Below, piece after piece: positions 33,164-42,896 of a DNA stretch of 64,000 nucleotides. The DNA is from Synergistota bacterium (lineage in GTDB: Bacteria > Synergistota > Synergistia > Synergistales > Synergistaceae), in assembly GCA_023450745.1 (NCBI GenBank), contig JAEXGR010000084.1:9955-73954 (forward strand). Direction: 5' to 3'. The position numbers and the translations under genes were made by a program. Numbering within the stretch: the first letter of the stretch is position 1; each line of letters opens with the position of its first letter. The notes below the pieces were generated by a model. That model worked only from the letters and a program-made list of their open reading frames with translations. It was not told the DNA's origin and searched no databases.

Positions 33164-35422
33164 CTATTTCTCCAGCGAATCAAGATAATCTCTGTATTTT
33201 TCATACGCGCGGCAGCGCATGTCCCAGCCAAGCTCTTCCGCGCAGTATTCTACTACCTTCTCCAACGCTCCGGTACGTCCGAGGTTTTTCATCCCCGCCT
33301 CCTGCATGGAGCGCCGCAGCTCGCTGTCGGAGAGTATCCGTTCGGCAGCCTCCGCGAGCGCCGCCGGCTCCGGCGGGACGAGTATCTCCGCCTCGCGCAG
33401 CAGTTTTTTCTGGCGCAGCTTTCCGCGCTCTATGATCGAGACGACCGGTATCCCCAGGCCGGCGCAAAGCTGATTTGCCGTTCCTCCGAGCCCGATCAGC
33501 AGCTCCGCGCCGTAGGCCACGGCGGCGACCGGCTCGTAGCAGACCGTCACGGCGACCTTTTCGGAGGCGAGAGTGCCGCCGTCCGCCGAGAGCTCCCAGC
33601 CCTCAAGGTTATCCGTCATCGTCTTTATATCTATCGTCGGCGCGGGGACCATCACAAAGTTGCACTCCATCCGCGCGGCAAGCAGCGAGGCGGTATCTAA
33701 GATCAGCTTAATGTCGTCATAGGCGCGCGGACGGCTTCCCGGGAGCAGCAATATCTTCGCGCCGCGGTCGCTCCAGGCGAAGGCGGGACTCTTCACCTCG
33801 TCGAGCAGGTCCATTACCGGATTACCGTAAAAGACGGCGGGCACACCGCCGCGGGCGAGCTCGTGGGCGGTCTCCTCGTCACGCGTCCAGACGAGGACGC
33901 AGCGTTTGCGCAGCAGCCATTTTTCGATCCAGAGGTGGCCGCTCAGATGCACCGTCTTCGCCGTGGCGATCAAAATCGGCTTCATCCCCTGCCCCCAGAG
34001 GACGCTCGAGAGCAGATAGACGTCGCCGACACAGAGCGGCGTGCGGTACCTTCCCAGAAGGGAGCGCATCCGGTCGCGCTGTTTTCTGATCGAGCGGCCA
34101 AGTCCGTGGCGCAGGTCCCGGAACAGGTCGGCGAGGTGATATTTGACGACGCCGCCGCTCGGCATCTCCGCCGGCGGCGAGACGACGCGGATGCCGTTCA
34201 TCGCATACGGCTTGCCGGAGCCGACAAAGGCGAAGGCGTCTATCCGCGCGCACTTGAAGCGCTCGATCAGCTTCTTCGCCAGCACCAGCCCGATGGCGTC
34301 CTCGCCGTGTCCGTTGGAGGTGACGAGGAAGGAGGGGCGCAGCCGTTCCATTATCTTCCGGCGGAAGGCGAGACTGTCGTGAATCGACACCGCGATCGAC
34401 GGGACGTAAAGCGGGCGGCTGAGGGAAAGTTTCCGCGGCATGTTCATCAGGTCCTTTTCCGTGCAGATGAAGCCGTCCGCGCCGCTTTCATCCGCAAGCG
34501 CGTCAAGCTCCGCGAGGTCCTCCTCCGTCAGCAGGTGATGGTCTCTGTAGGTGCGGCGCAGCGCGACGCCGACGCCCATCTCTTCAAGGAATTTATAAAA
34601 ACCGCCGGGGTTGCCGATCGCCGAAAGGGCGATATACCGTCCCTGCGGCAAAAAGCCGTCGGGAAGTTTTTTCTCACCCTCCGGCGTGATCTCCATCCAT
34701 CTTTCCAGCTTGATGTCGGCGGTGAAGATCTTATCCGGTTCCACGTAGGGCGCGAGCTTTTCTTTGATCGACTTAACGTCTCCGGGCGCGGCCTGGTTGG
34801 CCTTTGTGAGCACCACGATATCCGCGCGGCGGAACGCCGACATCGGTTCGCGCATCGAACCCGCGGGGATCACCTGCCCGTTGCCGAAGGGACAGGTAGA
34901 GTCCACGAGGACGATGTCGACGTCCCGCCCCATCTTGCGGTGCTGGAAGGTGTCGTCGGTGACCGCCACCTCCGCCCCGAGCGCGGCGAGCAGCTTCACG
35001 CCCTCTATACGGTTGCGCGAGACGACCACCTTGGCCTCGGGCAGCCTTTTCGCGAGCATCAATGGCTCGTCGCCCGCGAAATCGCGGCGCGTGCTCTTTC
35101 CGTCCTGCCCAATCCACAGCGGCGGATGCTCCTTCGCGCGATATCCGCGGCTTACGAGCCCCGCCTTAATGCCCGCCTCGGCGAACTGGCGTACGATATA
35201 TTCCGCCATCGGCGTCTTATTCGTGCCGCCGAAGCTGTTGTTGCCAATGCTGACGGTCGGCAGTATCGGGTCGGTAACGGCAAAGATGCCGCGGCTGAAG
35301 AGGCCGATGCGCAGCTTCATCCAGGCCCGCGTGATAAACTGGCAGGGATATAAGAGGCTCCACGGCGAAAATCCGCCCTCGCCGCGCGCGTATTTTAGAT
35401 AGCTGCGCAAAATCTTCGACAT
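33164..35422 (-). CDS. lpxK: Fusion of tetraacyldisaccharide 4'-kinase (LpxK) with an LpxB-like glycosyltransferase domain
   Basis: 752 residues, about twice a normal LpxK. Residues 1 to about 360 are LpxK: membrane-associated N-terminus, P-loop SIGNNSFGGTNKTP (58-71), LVSRGYR, DDTFQHRKMGRDVDIVLVD (156-174) and TEKDLMNM. Residues about 364-752 begin SFLVTSNGHGEDAIG and continue as a GT-B-type domain similar to lipid-A-disaccharide-synthase-related proteins, with LLLPGSRPRAYDDI and LIGLGGTANQLCAGLGIPVV as the donor-binding part. A true lpxB is present nearby, so this second domain has another, unknown role. The frame is continuous with no sign of error. Last bases abut msbA. Confidence 0.88.
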   Translation of the reverse strand: MSKILRSYLKYARGEGGFSPWSLLYPCQFITRAWMKLRIGLFSRGIFAVTDPILPTVSIGNNSFGGTNKTPMAEYIVRQFAEAGIKAGLVSRGYRAKEHPPLWIGQDGKSTRRDFAGDEPLMLAKRLPEAKVVVSRNRIEGVKLLAALGAEVAVTDDTFQHRKMGRDVDIVLVDSTCPFGNGQVIPAGSMREPMSAFRRADIVVLTKANQAAPGDVKSIKEKLAPYVEPDKIFTADIKLERWMEITPEGEKKLPDGFLPQGRYIALSAIGNPGGFYKFLEEMGVGVALRRTYRDHHLLTEEDLAELDALADESGADGFICTEKDLMNMPRKLSLSRPLYVPSIAVSIHDSLAFRRKIMERLRPSFLVTSNGHGEDAIGLVLAKKLIERFKCARIDAFAFVGSGKPYAMNGIRVVSPPAEMPSGGVVKYHLADLFRDLRHGLGRSIRKQRDRMRSLLGRYRTPLCVGDVYLLSSVLWGQGMKPILIATAKTVHLSGHLWIEKWLLRKRCVLVWTRDEETAHELARGGVPAVFYGNPVMDLLDEVKSPAFAWSDRGAKILLLPGSRPRAYDDIKLILDTASLLAARMECNFVMVPAPTIDIKTMTDNLEGWELSADGGTLASEKVAVTVCYEPVAAVAYGAELLIGLGGTANQLCAGLGIPVVSIIERGKLRQKKLLREAEILVPPEPAALAEAAERILSDSELRRSMQEAGMKNLGRTGALEKVVEYCAEELGWDMRCRAYEKYRDYLDSLEK

Positions 35423-35423
35423 C

Positions 35424-37259
35424 TTAACTCACTTCCGTGTTACGAGTCCCCTCCGCGAAAGCGGATTCAGGATTACCACCGGGGGCGACGTATGCGGACG
35501 CGTCCGCCGCGTGCTCCCCGTTGCTTGCCGCGAACAGGCGGTAATAGTGTCCACCCGCCGCGACGAGTTCGTCGTGCGTGCCCGTTTCAGCGATCAGCCC
35601 GTCCCTCAGCACCAGTATCCGGTCGGCGTCGCGGATCGTAGAGAGCCGGTGCGCGATCACAATGGCGGTCCGTCCCTCCATGGCGTTGCGCATCGCCTCC
35701 TGTACCTGCTGTTCGACGAGCGCGTCAAGCGAGGAGGTCGCCTCGTCCATGATCAGTATCCGCGGGTCGCGCACCACGGCGCGCGCGATCGCCACGCGCT
35801 GGCGCTGGCCGCCCGAGAGCGTCACGCCGCGCTCGCCGACCTCGGTATCGAAGCCGCGCGGCAGCGTCATGATGAAATCGTAGATACCGGCCATCTTCGC
35901 CGCCCGCTCAAGATCTTTCTTCGTCATATTCCGGCAGCCGTAGCCGATGTTGTAGGCAAGCGTGCCCTTCATGAGGACGGGGTCCTGCGGGACGACGCCG
36001 ATCTGGCGGCGGTAGGACTTCAGCTCAAGGTCGCGGAGATCGATGCCGTCGACCTTGACGGCGCCGCTCTGCGGGTCGTAAAAACGCATCACAAGGTCGG
36101 CGATGGTGGATTTACCGGCGCCTGTCGGCCCGACGATCGCGATCTTTTCGCCGGGTTTTATATCAAAAGAGATGCCGTTCAGGACATGCTTGGTATCGTT
36201 ATAGCTGAAATGGACGTTTTCAAAGCGCACGCGCCCCTCCATCGGCGAGTGGACGACGGGGCGCTCCGCGATCGGCACTTCGTTGGCCTCGTCAAGAATC
36301 TCAAAGACGCGGTCGGCAGAGGCCGCCCCCTGCTGTATCGTGCTGACGACGCGGCTCAGCACGCGCACCGGCTGCACGAGAAGGCCGATATAGGTGAGGA
36401 AGGCGATCAGGCCGCCCGCGGTGAGCTTGCCGTCGATCACGTTCTGTCCGCCGATCCAAAGGATGACGGCAAGCGCCATGATGAGGATGACCTCGACGAT
36501 GCCCTCGAGAGCGCCGCGGACCTGCGTTCCCTTCATCAGCGCCTTGAAGTGGAGGTTGCTCTCCTCCTTGAAGCGCTCATACTCCTCTTCCTCCGTGGCG
36601 AAGGAGCGGACGATCTTGATTGACGACACCGCCTCCTGCGCGATGGCGGCGACCATCGCCAGCCGCTCCTGGATCACCGTGCCGACCCGGCGCAGCTTCG
36701 AAGAGGCCCGGTCGATGGCAAAAACCGCGACCGGGATTATCAAAAACGTCGCCAGCGTCAGCCGCCAGTTGAGAAAGAGCAGCAGCCCGATGATCCCGAC
36801 GAAGGTCACGCCCTGCACGACGAAATCGACGACCACCGAAGCCAGAATATTTTGCAGCGTCGACACGTCGTTCGTGATGCGCGAGAGGAACTCGCCGGAA
36901 CGCCTGCTGTAAAGCGTCAGCAGCGAGAGCCGCTGCGTATGGTCGTAAAGCTCGAGGCGAATGTCGATGACCACCTTCTGTCCGACCCAGGTCATGAGGT
37001 ACAGGTTCGCGTAGGCGAAGGCGGCCTTCAGAATATAAAGAAAGATGACGCTGAAACAGAGAAGGTTCAGCATATAGGTCTCTTTGCGGATGAGCACGTC
37101 GTCAACGACGTTCTTTATGAGCCACGGCGGCGTAATCGCGGCGAGCGCCGACAGCACCATGCAGACGACGGCGTAGATGAGCCGCTTTTTGTACGGCATG
37201 CAGTACCTCAGGACTCTGAGATAAGACGACCATTCGTCTTTATTAGTGAGCTTAAACAT
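35424..37259 (-). CDS. msbA: Lipid A flippase, MsbA-type ABC transporter
   Basis: Half-size ABC exporter of 611 residues: six membrane helices in the first 320 residues, then an ATPase domain with Walker A GPTGAGKST, signature LSGGQRQRVAIARA, Walker B ILIMDEATSSLD and the switch histidine in IVIAHRLSTIRDADRI. The ATG at 37259 is used because it shares bases with the lpxB stop (TGATG) and has GGAGGTG eight bases upstream. Its position between lpxB and lpxK supports flipping of lipid A-Kdo across the inner membrane rather than drug export. Confidence 0.9.
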   Translation of the reverse strand: MFKLTNKDEWSSYLRVLRYCMPYKKRLIYAVVCMVLSALAAITPPWLIKNVVDDVLIRKETYMLNLLCFSVIFLYILKAAFAYANLYLMTWVGQKVVIDIRLELYDHTQRLSLLTLYSRRSGEFLSRITNDVSTLQNILASVVVDFVVQGVTFVGIIGLLLFLNWRLTLATFLIIPVAVFAIDRASSKLRRVGTVIQERLAMVAAIAQEAVSSIKIVRSFATEEEEYERFKEESNLHFKALMKGTQVRGALEGIVEVILIMALAVILWIGGQNVIDGKLTAGGLIAFLTYIGLLVQPVRVLSRVVSTIQQGAASADRVFEILDEANEVPIAERPVVHSPMEGRVRFENVHFSYNDTKHVLNGISFDIKPGEKIAIVGPTGAGKSTIADLVMRFYDPQSGAVKVDGIDLRDLELKSYRRQIGVVPQDPVLMKGTLAYNIGYGCRNMTKKDLERAAKMAGIYDFIMTLPRGFDTEVGERGVTLSGGQRQRVAIARAVVRDPRILIMDEATSSLDALVEQQVQEAMRNAMEGRTAIVIAHRLSTIRDADRILVLRDGLIAETGTHDELVAAGGHYYRLFAASNGEHAADASAYVAPGGNPESAFAEGTRNTEVS

Positions 37260-38386
37260 CAGGCGGACACCTCCATTATGCGCCGGCTCCAAAAATCATA
37301 TACGCCCTCTTCGCCGAGCGTGAGCCGCGCGCGCGCCATCGTCTTTTCGGCCTCCTCGCGAAAGCCGCCGCCGTCCTCCAGCCACGCCAGCGTGCGGTCA
37401 AGAATATTTTTCACGGTGGCCTTTTCCTGCAAAAGCTCAGGGAACATCTCCCCGCCCGCAAGAATGTTGGCCATCGCGTAATGGGGCGTTTTGATGATGC
37501 AGCGGGCGACGAGCGCCGACAGCGGGTTTAATTTATAGGTGACGACCATATAGCAGCCAAGGAGCAGCGACTCCACCGTGATCGTGCCGCTTGCGCCAAC
37601 GGCGCAGCGCGCGGCGGCCATCAGGTCGTGTCCCGGCCCGTCGTAGAAGGGGATGCCGTCGCGGGTAAACTCCGCCATCATGCTGTCGCGCACCGCCGGG
37701 TTGAGCCCCGGCGCGACGGAAAAGACGGGCTGCCAGCCTCTTGCCGCAAGAGCGGCCGCAGCTTCGCGCATCATCGGCAGCAGCGCCCTTATCTCGCTCC
37801 GCCGGCTTCCGGGGAGAAAGGCCACCATGCGTTCACGGTCGAACAGCCCCTCCGCCGGCGAAGGCTCGGAGGCGAGCTTTCTGAACTCCTCGACCAGCGG
37901 GTGGCCGCGCCAGTTGCTTACGCAGCCCCGTGAGAGCAGATATTCGTGTTCAAACTTAAACAGCGGGAGGCATTCGTCGACGTCGCGGCGCAGGTCGTTC
38001 GCGCGGCCGCTGCGCCAGGCCCAGACGGAGGGCGGCGAAATGTAAAAAACGCGCCCCCGATAGCCGCGGGAGCGCAGCTTCGATATCAGGTGCATGTGGT
38101 AGTCGGGACTGTCGCAGACGATTACGGCCTCGGGTGAAGAATCAAGGATACGCGCCACCATCTCGCGCCGCAGCGCGAATATCGAGGGGATCGCGGAGAC
38201 AACCTCCGTCAGGCCAAGGAGCTGGAGCCGTTCGCCGGGCCACTCTACACGTATCCCCGCCGCGCGCGACTCGACGCCGCCCATCCCCCAGATGTCGCCG
38301 TCGTAGCCGCCGGCGCGGAGGCTCATGGCGAGATGCGCCGTGTAGTGGTCCCCCGAGGCCTCGCCGGAGCTTATAAAGATCGACAA
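37259..38386 (-). CDS. lpxB: Lipid-A-disaccharide synthase
   Basis: Membrane-associated GT-B enzyme of 375 residues joining UDP-2,3-diacylglucosamine and lipid X to the lipid A disaccharide. The N-terminal ISSGEASGDHYTAHL (residues 5-19), IWGMGGVESRAAG, VCDSPDYHMHL, FYISPPSVWAWR and LPGSRRSEI are family motifs, with ASGTITVESLLLGCYMVVTYK near the C-terminus. It overlaps lpxI by 16 bases, so the enzymes producing and using the same acyl-sugar are co-translated. Confidence 0.95.
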   Translation of the reverse strand: MSIFISSGEASGDHYTAHLAMSLRAGGYDGDIWGMGGVESRAAGIRVEWPGERLQLLGLTEVVSAIPSIFALRREMVARILDSSPEAVIVCDSPDYHMHLISKLRSRGYRGRVFYISPPSVWAWRSGRANDLRRDVDECLPLFKFEHEYLLSRGCVSNWRGHPLVEEFRKLASEPSPAEGLFDRERMVAFLPGSRRSEIRALLPMMREAAAALAARGWQPVFSVAPGLNPAVRDSMMAEFTRDGIPFYDGPGHDLMAAARCAVGASGTITVESLLLGCYMVVTYKLNPLSALVARCIIKTPHYAMANILAGGEMFPELLQEKATVKNILDRTLAWLEDGGGFREEAEKTMARARLTLGEEGVYDFWSRRIMEVSA

Positions 38387-39186
38387 ACTTCGACACCTAT
38401 CACGGAGATATTTTCCTGCCGGGCGACGGCCTCAAACTCGTCCGGCTCCAGGATCAGCGTCCATCCCGCATGCAGCGCGAGGCAGGTGAGTTTCGCCTGC
38501 GCCATGTGGCGCAGAGTGTCGGGGCCGACGGTGGGGATGTCGTAGCGCTCGTCCTGGTCGAGACGCATCATCTTCGCGACCGTGCCGCCCTTGCAGAGAG
38601 AGCCCGCCCGCAGCAGCGTCGCGTCCGTGCCCTCCATCGCCTCCACGGCCACGACGGACCGCTTGTTGACGATGACCGTCTGCCCGAAAGAAAGCGGTAC
38701 GACGGCCTTGCAGATCGAAAAACCGTAATCGGCGTCGTCAAGCTCTTCCTTGGAAGGAGCGCGTCCGGCGATCTGACCGCTCTTCGCGAGCAGGTCGGGG
38801 ACGATGTCGCGGTAACTGAGCACCTTAAAGCCCTCTTTTTCAAGAAAATCGACGATCGCCCCCAAGATCGAATGATCGTCGCGGAAGAGCAGACCGGCGA
38901 GAAAACGCTGCGTCGTAAGGTCGAAGAGCGAAGGTTTGAAGACGAGCGTCTTTGACACCGTACCCGCCATGATTATGCTTTTTACGCCGCGCTTCTTCAT
39001 ATCCTTGATCGTAAAACCGAAATCGGGCTTCGTAATATTTATGACGTCAAGCGCGTACTTAGACAGCTCGCCGATACTCTCCCTGATAGAATAGACGACC
39101 GGCGGATTGCCGTTATCCGTCAGCCTGCTTGCTATCGCTACGGGAAGCGATCCCTCGCCGGCGATAAGAGCTATCTGGTTATCCAA
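38371..39186 (-). CDS. lpxI: UDP-2,3-diacylglucosamine pyrophosphatase LpxI
   Basis: 271 residues of the DUF1009/LpxI family, which replaces LpxH in some bacteria and forms lipid X from UDP-2,3-diacylglucosamine. Typical segments are IALIAGEGSLPVAIA at the start, VKSIIMAGTVSK, DDHSILGAIVDFLEKEGF, ALEAMEGTD-like VAVEAMEGTDATLLRAG and PTVGPDTLRHMAQA. The start codon is TTG, seven bases after AGGAGG. It opens the minus-strand operon lpxI-lpxB-msbA-lpxK-kdsA-kdsD-waaA-unknown-kdsB-ELM1. Confidence 0.92.
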   Translation of the reverse strand: MDNQIALIAGEGSLPVAIASRLTDNGNPPVVYSIRESIGELSKYALDVINITKPDFGFTIKDMKKRGVKSIIMAGTVSKTLVFKPSLFDLTTQRFLAGLLFRDDHSILGAIVDFLEKEGFKVLSYRDIVPDLLAKSGQIAGRAPSKEELDDADYGFSICKAVVPLSFGQTVIVNKRSVVAVEAMEGTDATLLRAGSLCKGGTVAKMMRLDQDERYDIPTVGPDTLRHMAQAKLTCLALHAGWTLILEPDEFEAVARQENISVIGVEVCRSL

Positions 39187-39360
39187 GACGATTCCTCCTA
39201 AAGATACCGGCGCGAATGCCGGTGAAAACTGCGTCTATAAATAATTCTCACACAAAACCACCATTAGAGGCATTTTTACAAAAAATGCCACAAGACATTA
39301 TGTAAGTATAGCATAAAGCGCGGGCTTTTTTGCTGGGGTGGCTGCTATGAAACATGGCGG
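39187..39360. other. Upstream region of the lpxI operon
   Basis: Contains a short hairpin ACCGGC/GCCGGT (39206-39223) in the presumed 5' leader of lpxI, and a second, GGCATTTTT/AAAAATGCC type, near 39268-39289. No confident promoter was identified. Confidence 0.35.
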
Positions 39361-39743
39361 TAAATCGGGGTTTATCGTGCTAGTGACAAAAAACAATCTG
39401 CTGTCAATGCGGCGGCTTCGGTTTAGATTTTGACCTTGGCTCCCTCGCTGAGGGAGCTCCCCGCGAAGCGGGGTGAGGGAGAGTTGACCTTGGTTTTATG
39501 CTTTTCTCTTCTTTTTTAAGAAGTTACGAAAACCTTAAGGTCAAAGTCAAAACTCCCTCCGACCCGGCGAAAACCCGCCGCCGGCCCACCTCTGATGTAA
39601 CTACCAGCCGAGTCGCACAAATCAGAAAAACGCTGATTTGGCTCCCTGGCCGCCTCCCTGAGGGAGGCTTTAAAGGCGCAAACCAAAATCGTTGAATACC
39701 GACAGATTGTTTTTTTGTAAGTAGCACGCCAAACCCTAATTTA
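39361..39743. mobile_element. MITE-like element, copy B (383 bp)
   Basis: Inverted copy of 24723-25102. Terminal inverted repeats at 39361-39400 and 39703-39743 contain CGTGCTAGTGACAAAAAACA and its near-complement. Internal hairpins match copy A (CTCCCTCGCTGAGGGAGC, CCGCGAAGCGG). The right flank continues with GAAGATAAATCGGCGTTTA as in copy A, so the small flanking repeat is present too, but only as a fragment. No transposase. Confidence 0.75.
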
Positions 39744-39999
39744 TCCTTCACCCTATCGAAGATAAATCGGCGTTTATAAGCAGAGAACCAAAACGCCGGT
39801 TTTGCGTTTTGTGTGATAAGTGAGATAGAAATCTTTGATTTTCGTAATCGAACTTAATTTGTTCATCAATCGCTTAGGGGGTTCATCAGGCGTACCGGAT
39901 GCTAAATTACTTTGCCTTCGGAAGGCCGGGGCGACGGAAGAGTGTGGTATAAAACCACCGGTTTCACATTTTATTTGTTCACCAGAAATGCGGCAGAGG
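39744..39999. repeat. Decayed small repeat beside MITE copy B
   Basis: AAATCGGCGTTTA at 39764 and GTACCGGATGCTAAATTAC near 39891-39909 match the two parts of the 126-bp element at 25123-25248, but about 100 bases of unrelated sequence lie between them. No gene is seen in this gap. Confidence 0.45.
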
Positions 40000-40045
40000 C
40001 AAAGAAAACGATCCGGGCCGTTGAAAAACAGCGGCCCGGATCGTT
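40000..40045 (-). terminator. Terminator of the Synergist-CTERM protein gene
   Basis: Fourteen-base arms 40007-40020 and 40032-40045 (AACGATCCGGGCCG and its complement) with a T-rich run on the minus strand (CGTTTTCTTT) just after the stem. Confidence 0.85.
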
Positions 40046-40070
40046 GGATAATTAATTTTTGCTTACAGAA

Positions 40071-42530
40071 CTACCTCTTTTGTTTCCCGTAAAACACCGG
40101 CGCGAGCGCGAGCCCAAGGAGCGCCAGCGCGCCGAAGCCGCCGTTGCATCCGCTGCTCGAACTGCCGCTCGGAGCCGGCGCCGCCGCTTCATTCATGGCT
40201 ATAGCCACGGGGTCGATGACGCTGCCTTCCGTTTTGTCATAGTCGAACTTTTCATTGTCCTTGACGAAGAGTACCAGCGTGTAGGTCGCGGCGGGGTCGA
40301 TCTTGTCGGTAAGCTCGAGATTGTTCCCGTCCGCGTTCTTGAGCGTGAAGCTCTGGTCGTCGTAGAGAGCCGGGTCCGCCGTATACTCGAACTTCGCGCC
40401 CGTCTCGTCTTTAAGTATCTTGATGAGCGTGATGTCGCTGACGACGTTGTTTTTAACGGCGCCGAGCTACGCGCCGGTCGCTTTCACCGCAAGGGCAGCG
40501 ACTCTGCTGCTCTCGACTGTCGCAGTAATGACGGGCAGAATTACTATCATCTTGGGGGTCACCGTTGCGTCGTCGGATATCACGTATTTAACGGCGTTCT
40601 TTGCGATCACGGGGTCGACGGTGATGCTGCCGTCAGCCGTCGCAGCGAAGAACTCTTCTTTAACGTCCGCGCTCTTCGCAAGAGCCGTGGTATTCTCGGC
40701 CGTAGCCTGTGTAATGACGGGGGTCGCCGGCTTTACAGTTTCGGGAACGTCCTTGTCTTTCGTCACCGGGTTGTCCTCTTTCGTTACAACTGTCGGCGTC
40801 ACAGGAGCCGGAGCTGGCACAGGGTCCGGAGCCGCCGGGTCTTCGACGGTAACGGTGCAGCCCGCGGCCGTCTTTGAGGCGGAGCCGGTGGCGGAGATCA
40901 CGGCGATGCCGGCCTTGACCGCCGTCACCTTGCCGGCGGAATCAACGGTCGCTACCGCGGTGTCGCTGGACTTCCATGAAACGCTTTCGCCGGCGGCATA
41001 GGTCGCCGCCTTCACGGTATCGCTCTTCCCAGGTTCAAGCTTCAAAGTGGCCGGAGTTACTGCGATGGGAGTGTTCTTGCAGGAAACGATGAGCTCCGTC
41101 TTCGCCTCGTTGAATGCGGCGGAGGTTATGCCCGTTGCTTCGCTGAAGTCCACCGGCACGTTGACGGCGCTCTTGAAAGCAAGGACGGCAGGCGTGCCGA
41201 AATTCGTCCAGTTACCCGTCAGTTTGATCGTTCCTGCGTCAAACTTCGCGGGGTCGATGCCGGTAACCTTGGTGCCCGGAGTTGCCTCAATCACGTCGAA
41301 ACTAACGACGGAGCCGTTGAAAACCCCCTGAACGTTATCGAAGACGAGAGTTGTCGTGCCGAGAACAGATTTCTGTGTCGAACCATCGGCAACGGGGCCA
41401 TAGGCATTTTGCATAAGGTAACCTTGCCCAGAAAGTATCCCTTCCAACGGCGAAAGATCGGAAATATTCTTCAAAATGATCTTTCCCGTACCACTTGTTT
41501 TGCTCTGATCCATATCTATACAGTTCATGGTTCCACGATAGAGAGAGCCCGCGAAGAGTCCGCTTTTTCCGATGACAGTTGTCCTGTCACCTGAGCAAAC
41601 ATCTCCCGATATTGCGTTGATTCCGGCATCACCTAATATAAGTATTTCTACATTCCCTGTATGTTTCGCTATGCTTGCCTGGAGAGAGGGATTAGTAGAG
41701 CCTCCGATATATGCGCCTCCGCACGTAAGGCCGGGTACGCTTCCTCCGCTGATCGTGATTTTAACATCGCCTGTCAGTTCTGAGGTTCCCGACGTCCAAT
41801 GTATCCCACGTCCGGCGATACCCACCAAAGGACGTTTCTGTGTGTTGATCTTGCCTCCGGTGACATTTATGACAATGTCGCCGGAAATCTTTGATGTACC
41901 TGTCAATCTGTCGTTGCCGATGGAAGAGCCCGAATTGAGCCACGAACCGCCCGTCAGCCATGACACAAAATCACCGCCGCTGACATTGACGTTGACCCCT
42001 CTATTGATTTGGGCGGTTCCCTCTTTATTCCAGACACCAGAAGCGGCATAAGCCTGTCCAATGTTTCCGCCTGTAATTGTAAGATTCACGGAGCCCTCGG
42101 TCGTATGTGTTTTTGCTACGCTTATCCCTGAGCCTCCATACACTTGGTCCATTGTTCCACCGGATATTGTCAGGTTTGTATTGCCTGGGATAGTAATATT
42201 GTCAGCGACTGAGTGGATAAAGTCCCCTCCAAAAATATGACTGGTTTCAGAGGTGTTATATTGTCCGCCTTCAATCGTTAGACTGGTATCATTATGCGGC
42301 CGCTCATTCTCTGGGGCATCCCAAAAGCCTCCGACGACGTCTTTAGAGACATATACTGCGTCGCCGAGTGTGACATGATACCCGCTTGCTATAAGATTAT
42401 CTGACGTGCTTTCGCTGTCAATTCTCCCATCTTCAGTTACGACAATATTTCCCACAGCCCACGCTGCTCCGAATAATGCTAAAATAGTTGCGAGTACCAA
42501 AAACAATCCGAATTTTTTAATTTTCTTCAT
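40071..42530 (-). pseudogene. Synergist-CTERM surface protein with Ig-like domain, interrupted by an in-frame amber codon
   Basis: The ATG at 42530 starts a signal peptide (MKKIKKFGLFLVLATILALFGAAWA) and an 819-codon frame broken once, by TAG at 40467-40469; upstream of it lie 687 codons, downstream 131 more that stay in the same frame. The first 450 residues carry repeated TISGG/ITGG-type turns, likely a beta-helix as in adhesins. Residues about 490-570 are a bacterial Ig-like (Big_2) domain (GESVSWKSSDTAVATVDSAGKVTAVKAG). The part beyond the amber ends in a Ser-rich linker and GCNGGFGALALLGLALAPVF then KQKR, a Synergist-CTERM sorting tail. Because the tail is intact, the amber is recent, a sequencing error, or read through. 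Without it the protein would lose its sorting signal. Confidence 0.8.
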
Positions 42531-42743
42531 CGTGTTCTCTCCTTCTCCTTCAAAAAAACAGGAAACTCCCTGATGCACGCGAAAATTGACGCTTTACGGT
42601 GCTTTTGAAGAGCTCAACATCGCAGATTGAAGGCCACGTCGCAGCCGTCCCGGGTTTTTGGGTTGCATGACGGTATATAAGAGCGGCGGGCGTGCCGCTG
42701 TCTGATGAAATGACTAACGGATGTGTTTAAATATATACATATA

Positions 42744-42780
42744 GACAGGCAGACAGGCAGACAGGCAGACAGGCAGACAT
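42744..42780. repeat. Tandem 8-base repeat in the leader of the surface-protein gene
   Basis: ACAGGCAG occurs four times in a row between ATAG and ACATATAG. It lies in the 5' untranslated region between the riboswitch and the gene, where copy-number change could alter mRNA structure. Confidence 0.8.
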
Positions 42781-42840
42781 ATAGTAATGCTATTTGTGAT
42801 ATTTATCGCAAAATCTGCCAGCACCACTTCGCCCCCTCTT

Positions 42841-42881
42841 TTTGATAAAGAAAACGCCGCCGGCACATACAGCCGGCGACG
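42841..42881 (-). terminator. Expression-platform terminator of the c-di-GMP riboswitch
   Basis: Minus-strand hairpin with arms in 42872-42881 and 42855-42864 (GCCGGC core) followed by TTTTCTTT. It directly follows the aptamer, so it is the likely switch for premature termination. Confidence 0.8.
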
Positions 42882-42896
42882 TCCTGAATGGACCTT

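Noticed and set aside
33863..35353. A 496-codon plus-strand frame opposite lpxK
   Set aside because: Shadow of the real gene; basic, low-information protein.
40467..40469. Pyrrolysine insertion at the amber codon
   Set aside because: Nothing in the window supports a pyl system, and the surrounding protein is a secreted surface protein, not a methylamine enzyme. Mutation or sequence error is more likely.
42744..42780. CRISPR-like repeat array
   Set aside because: The units are contiguous 8-mers without spacers, and no cas genes are near.
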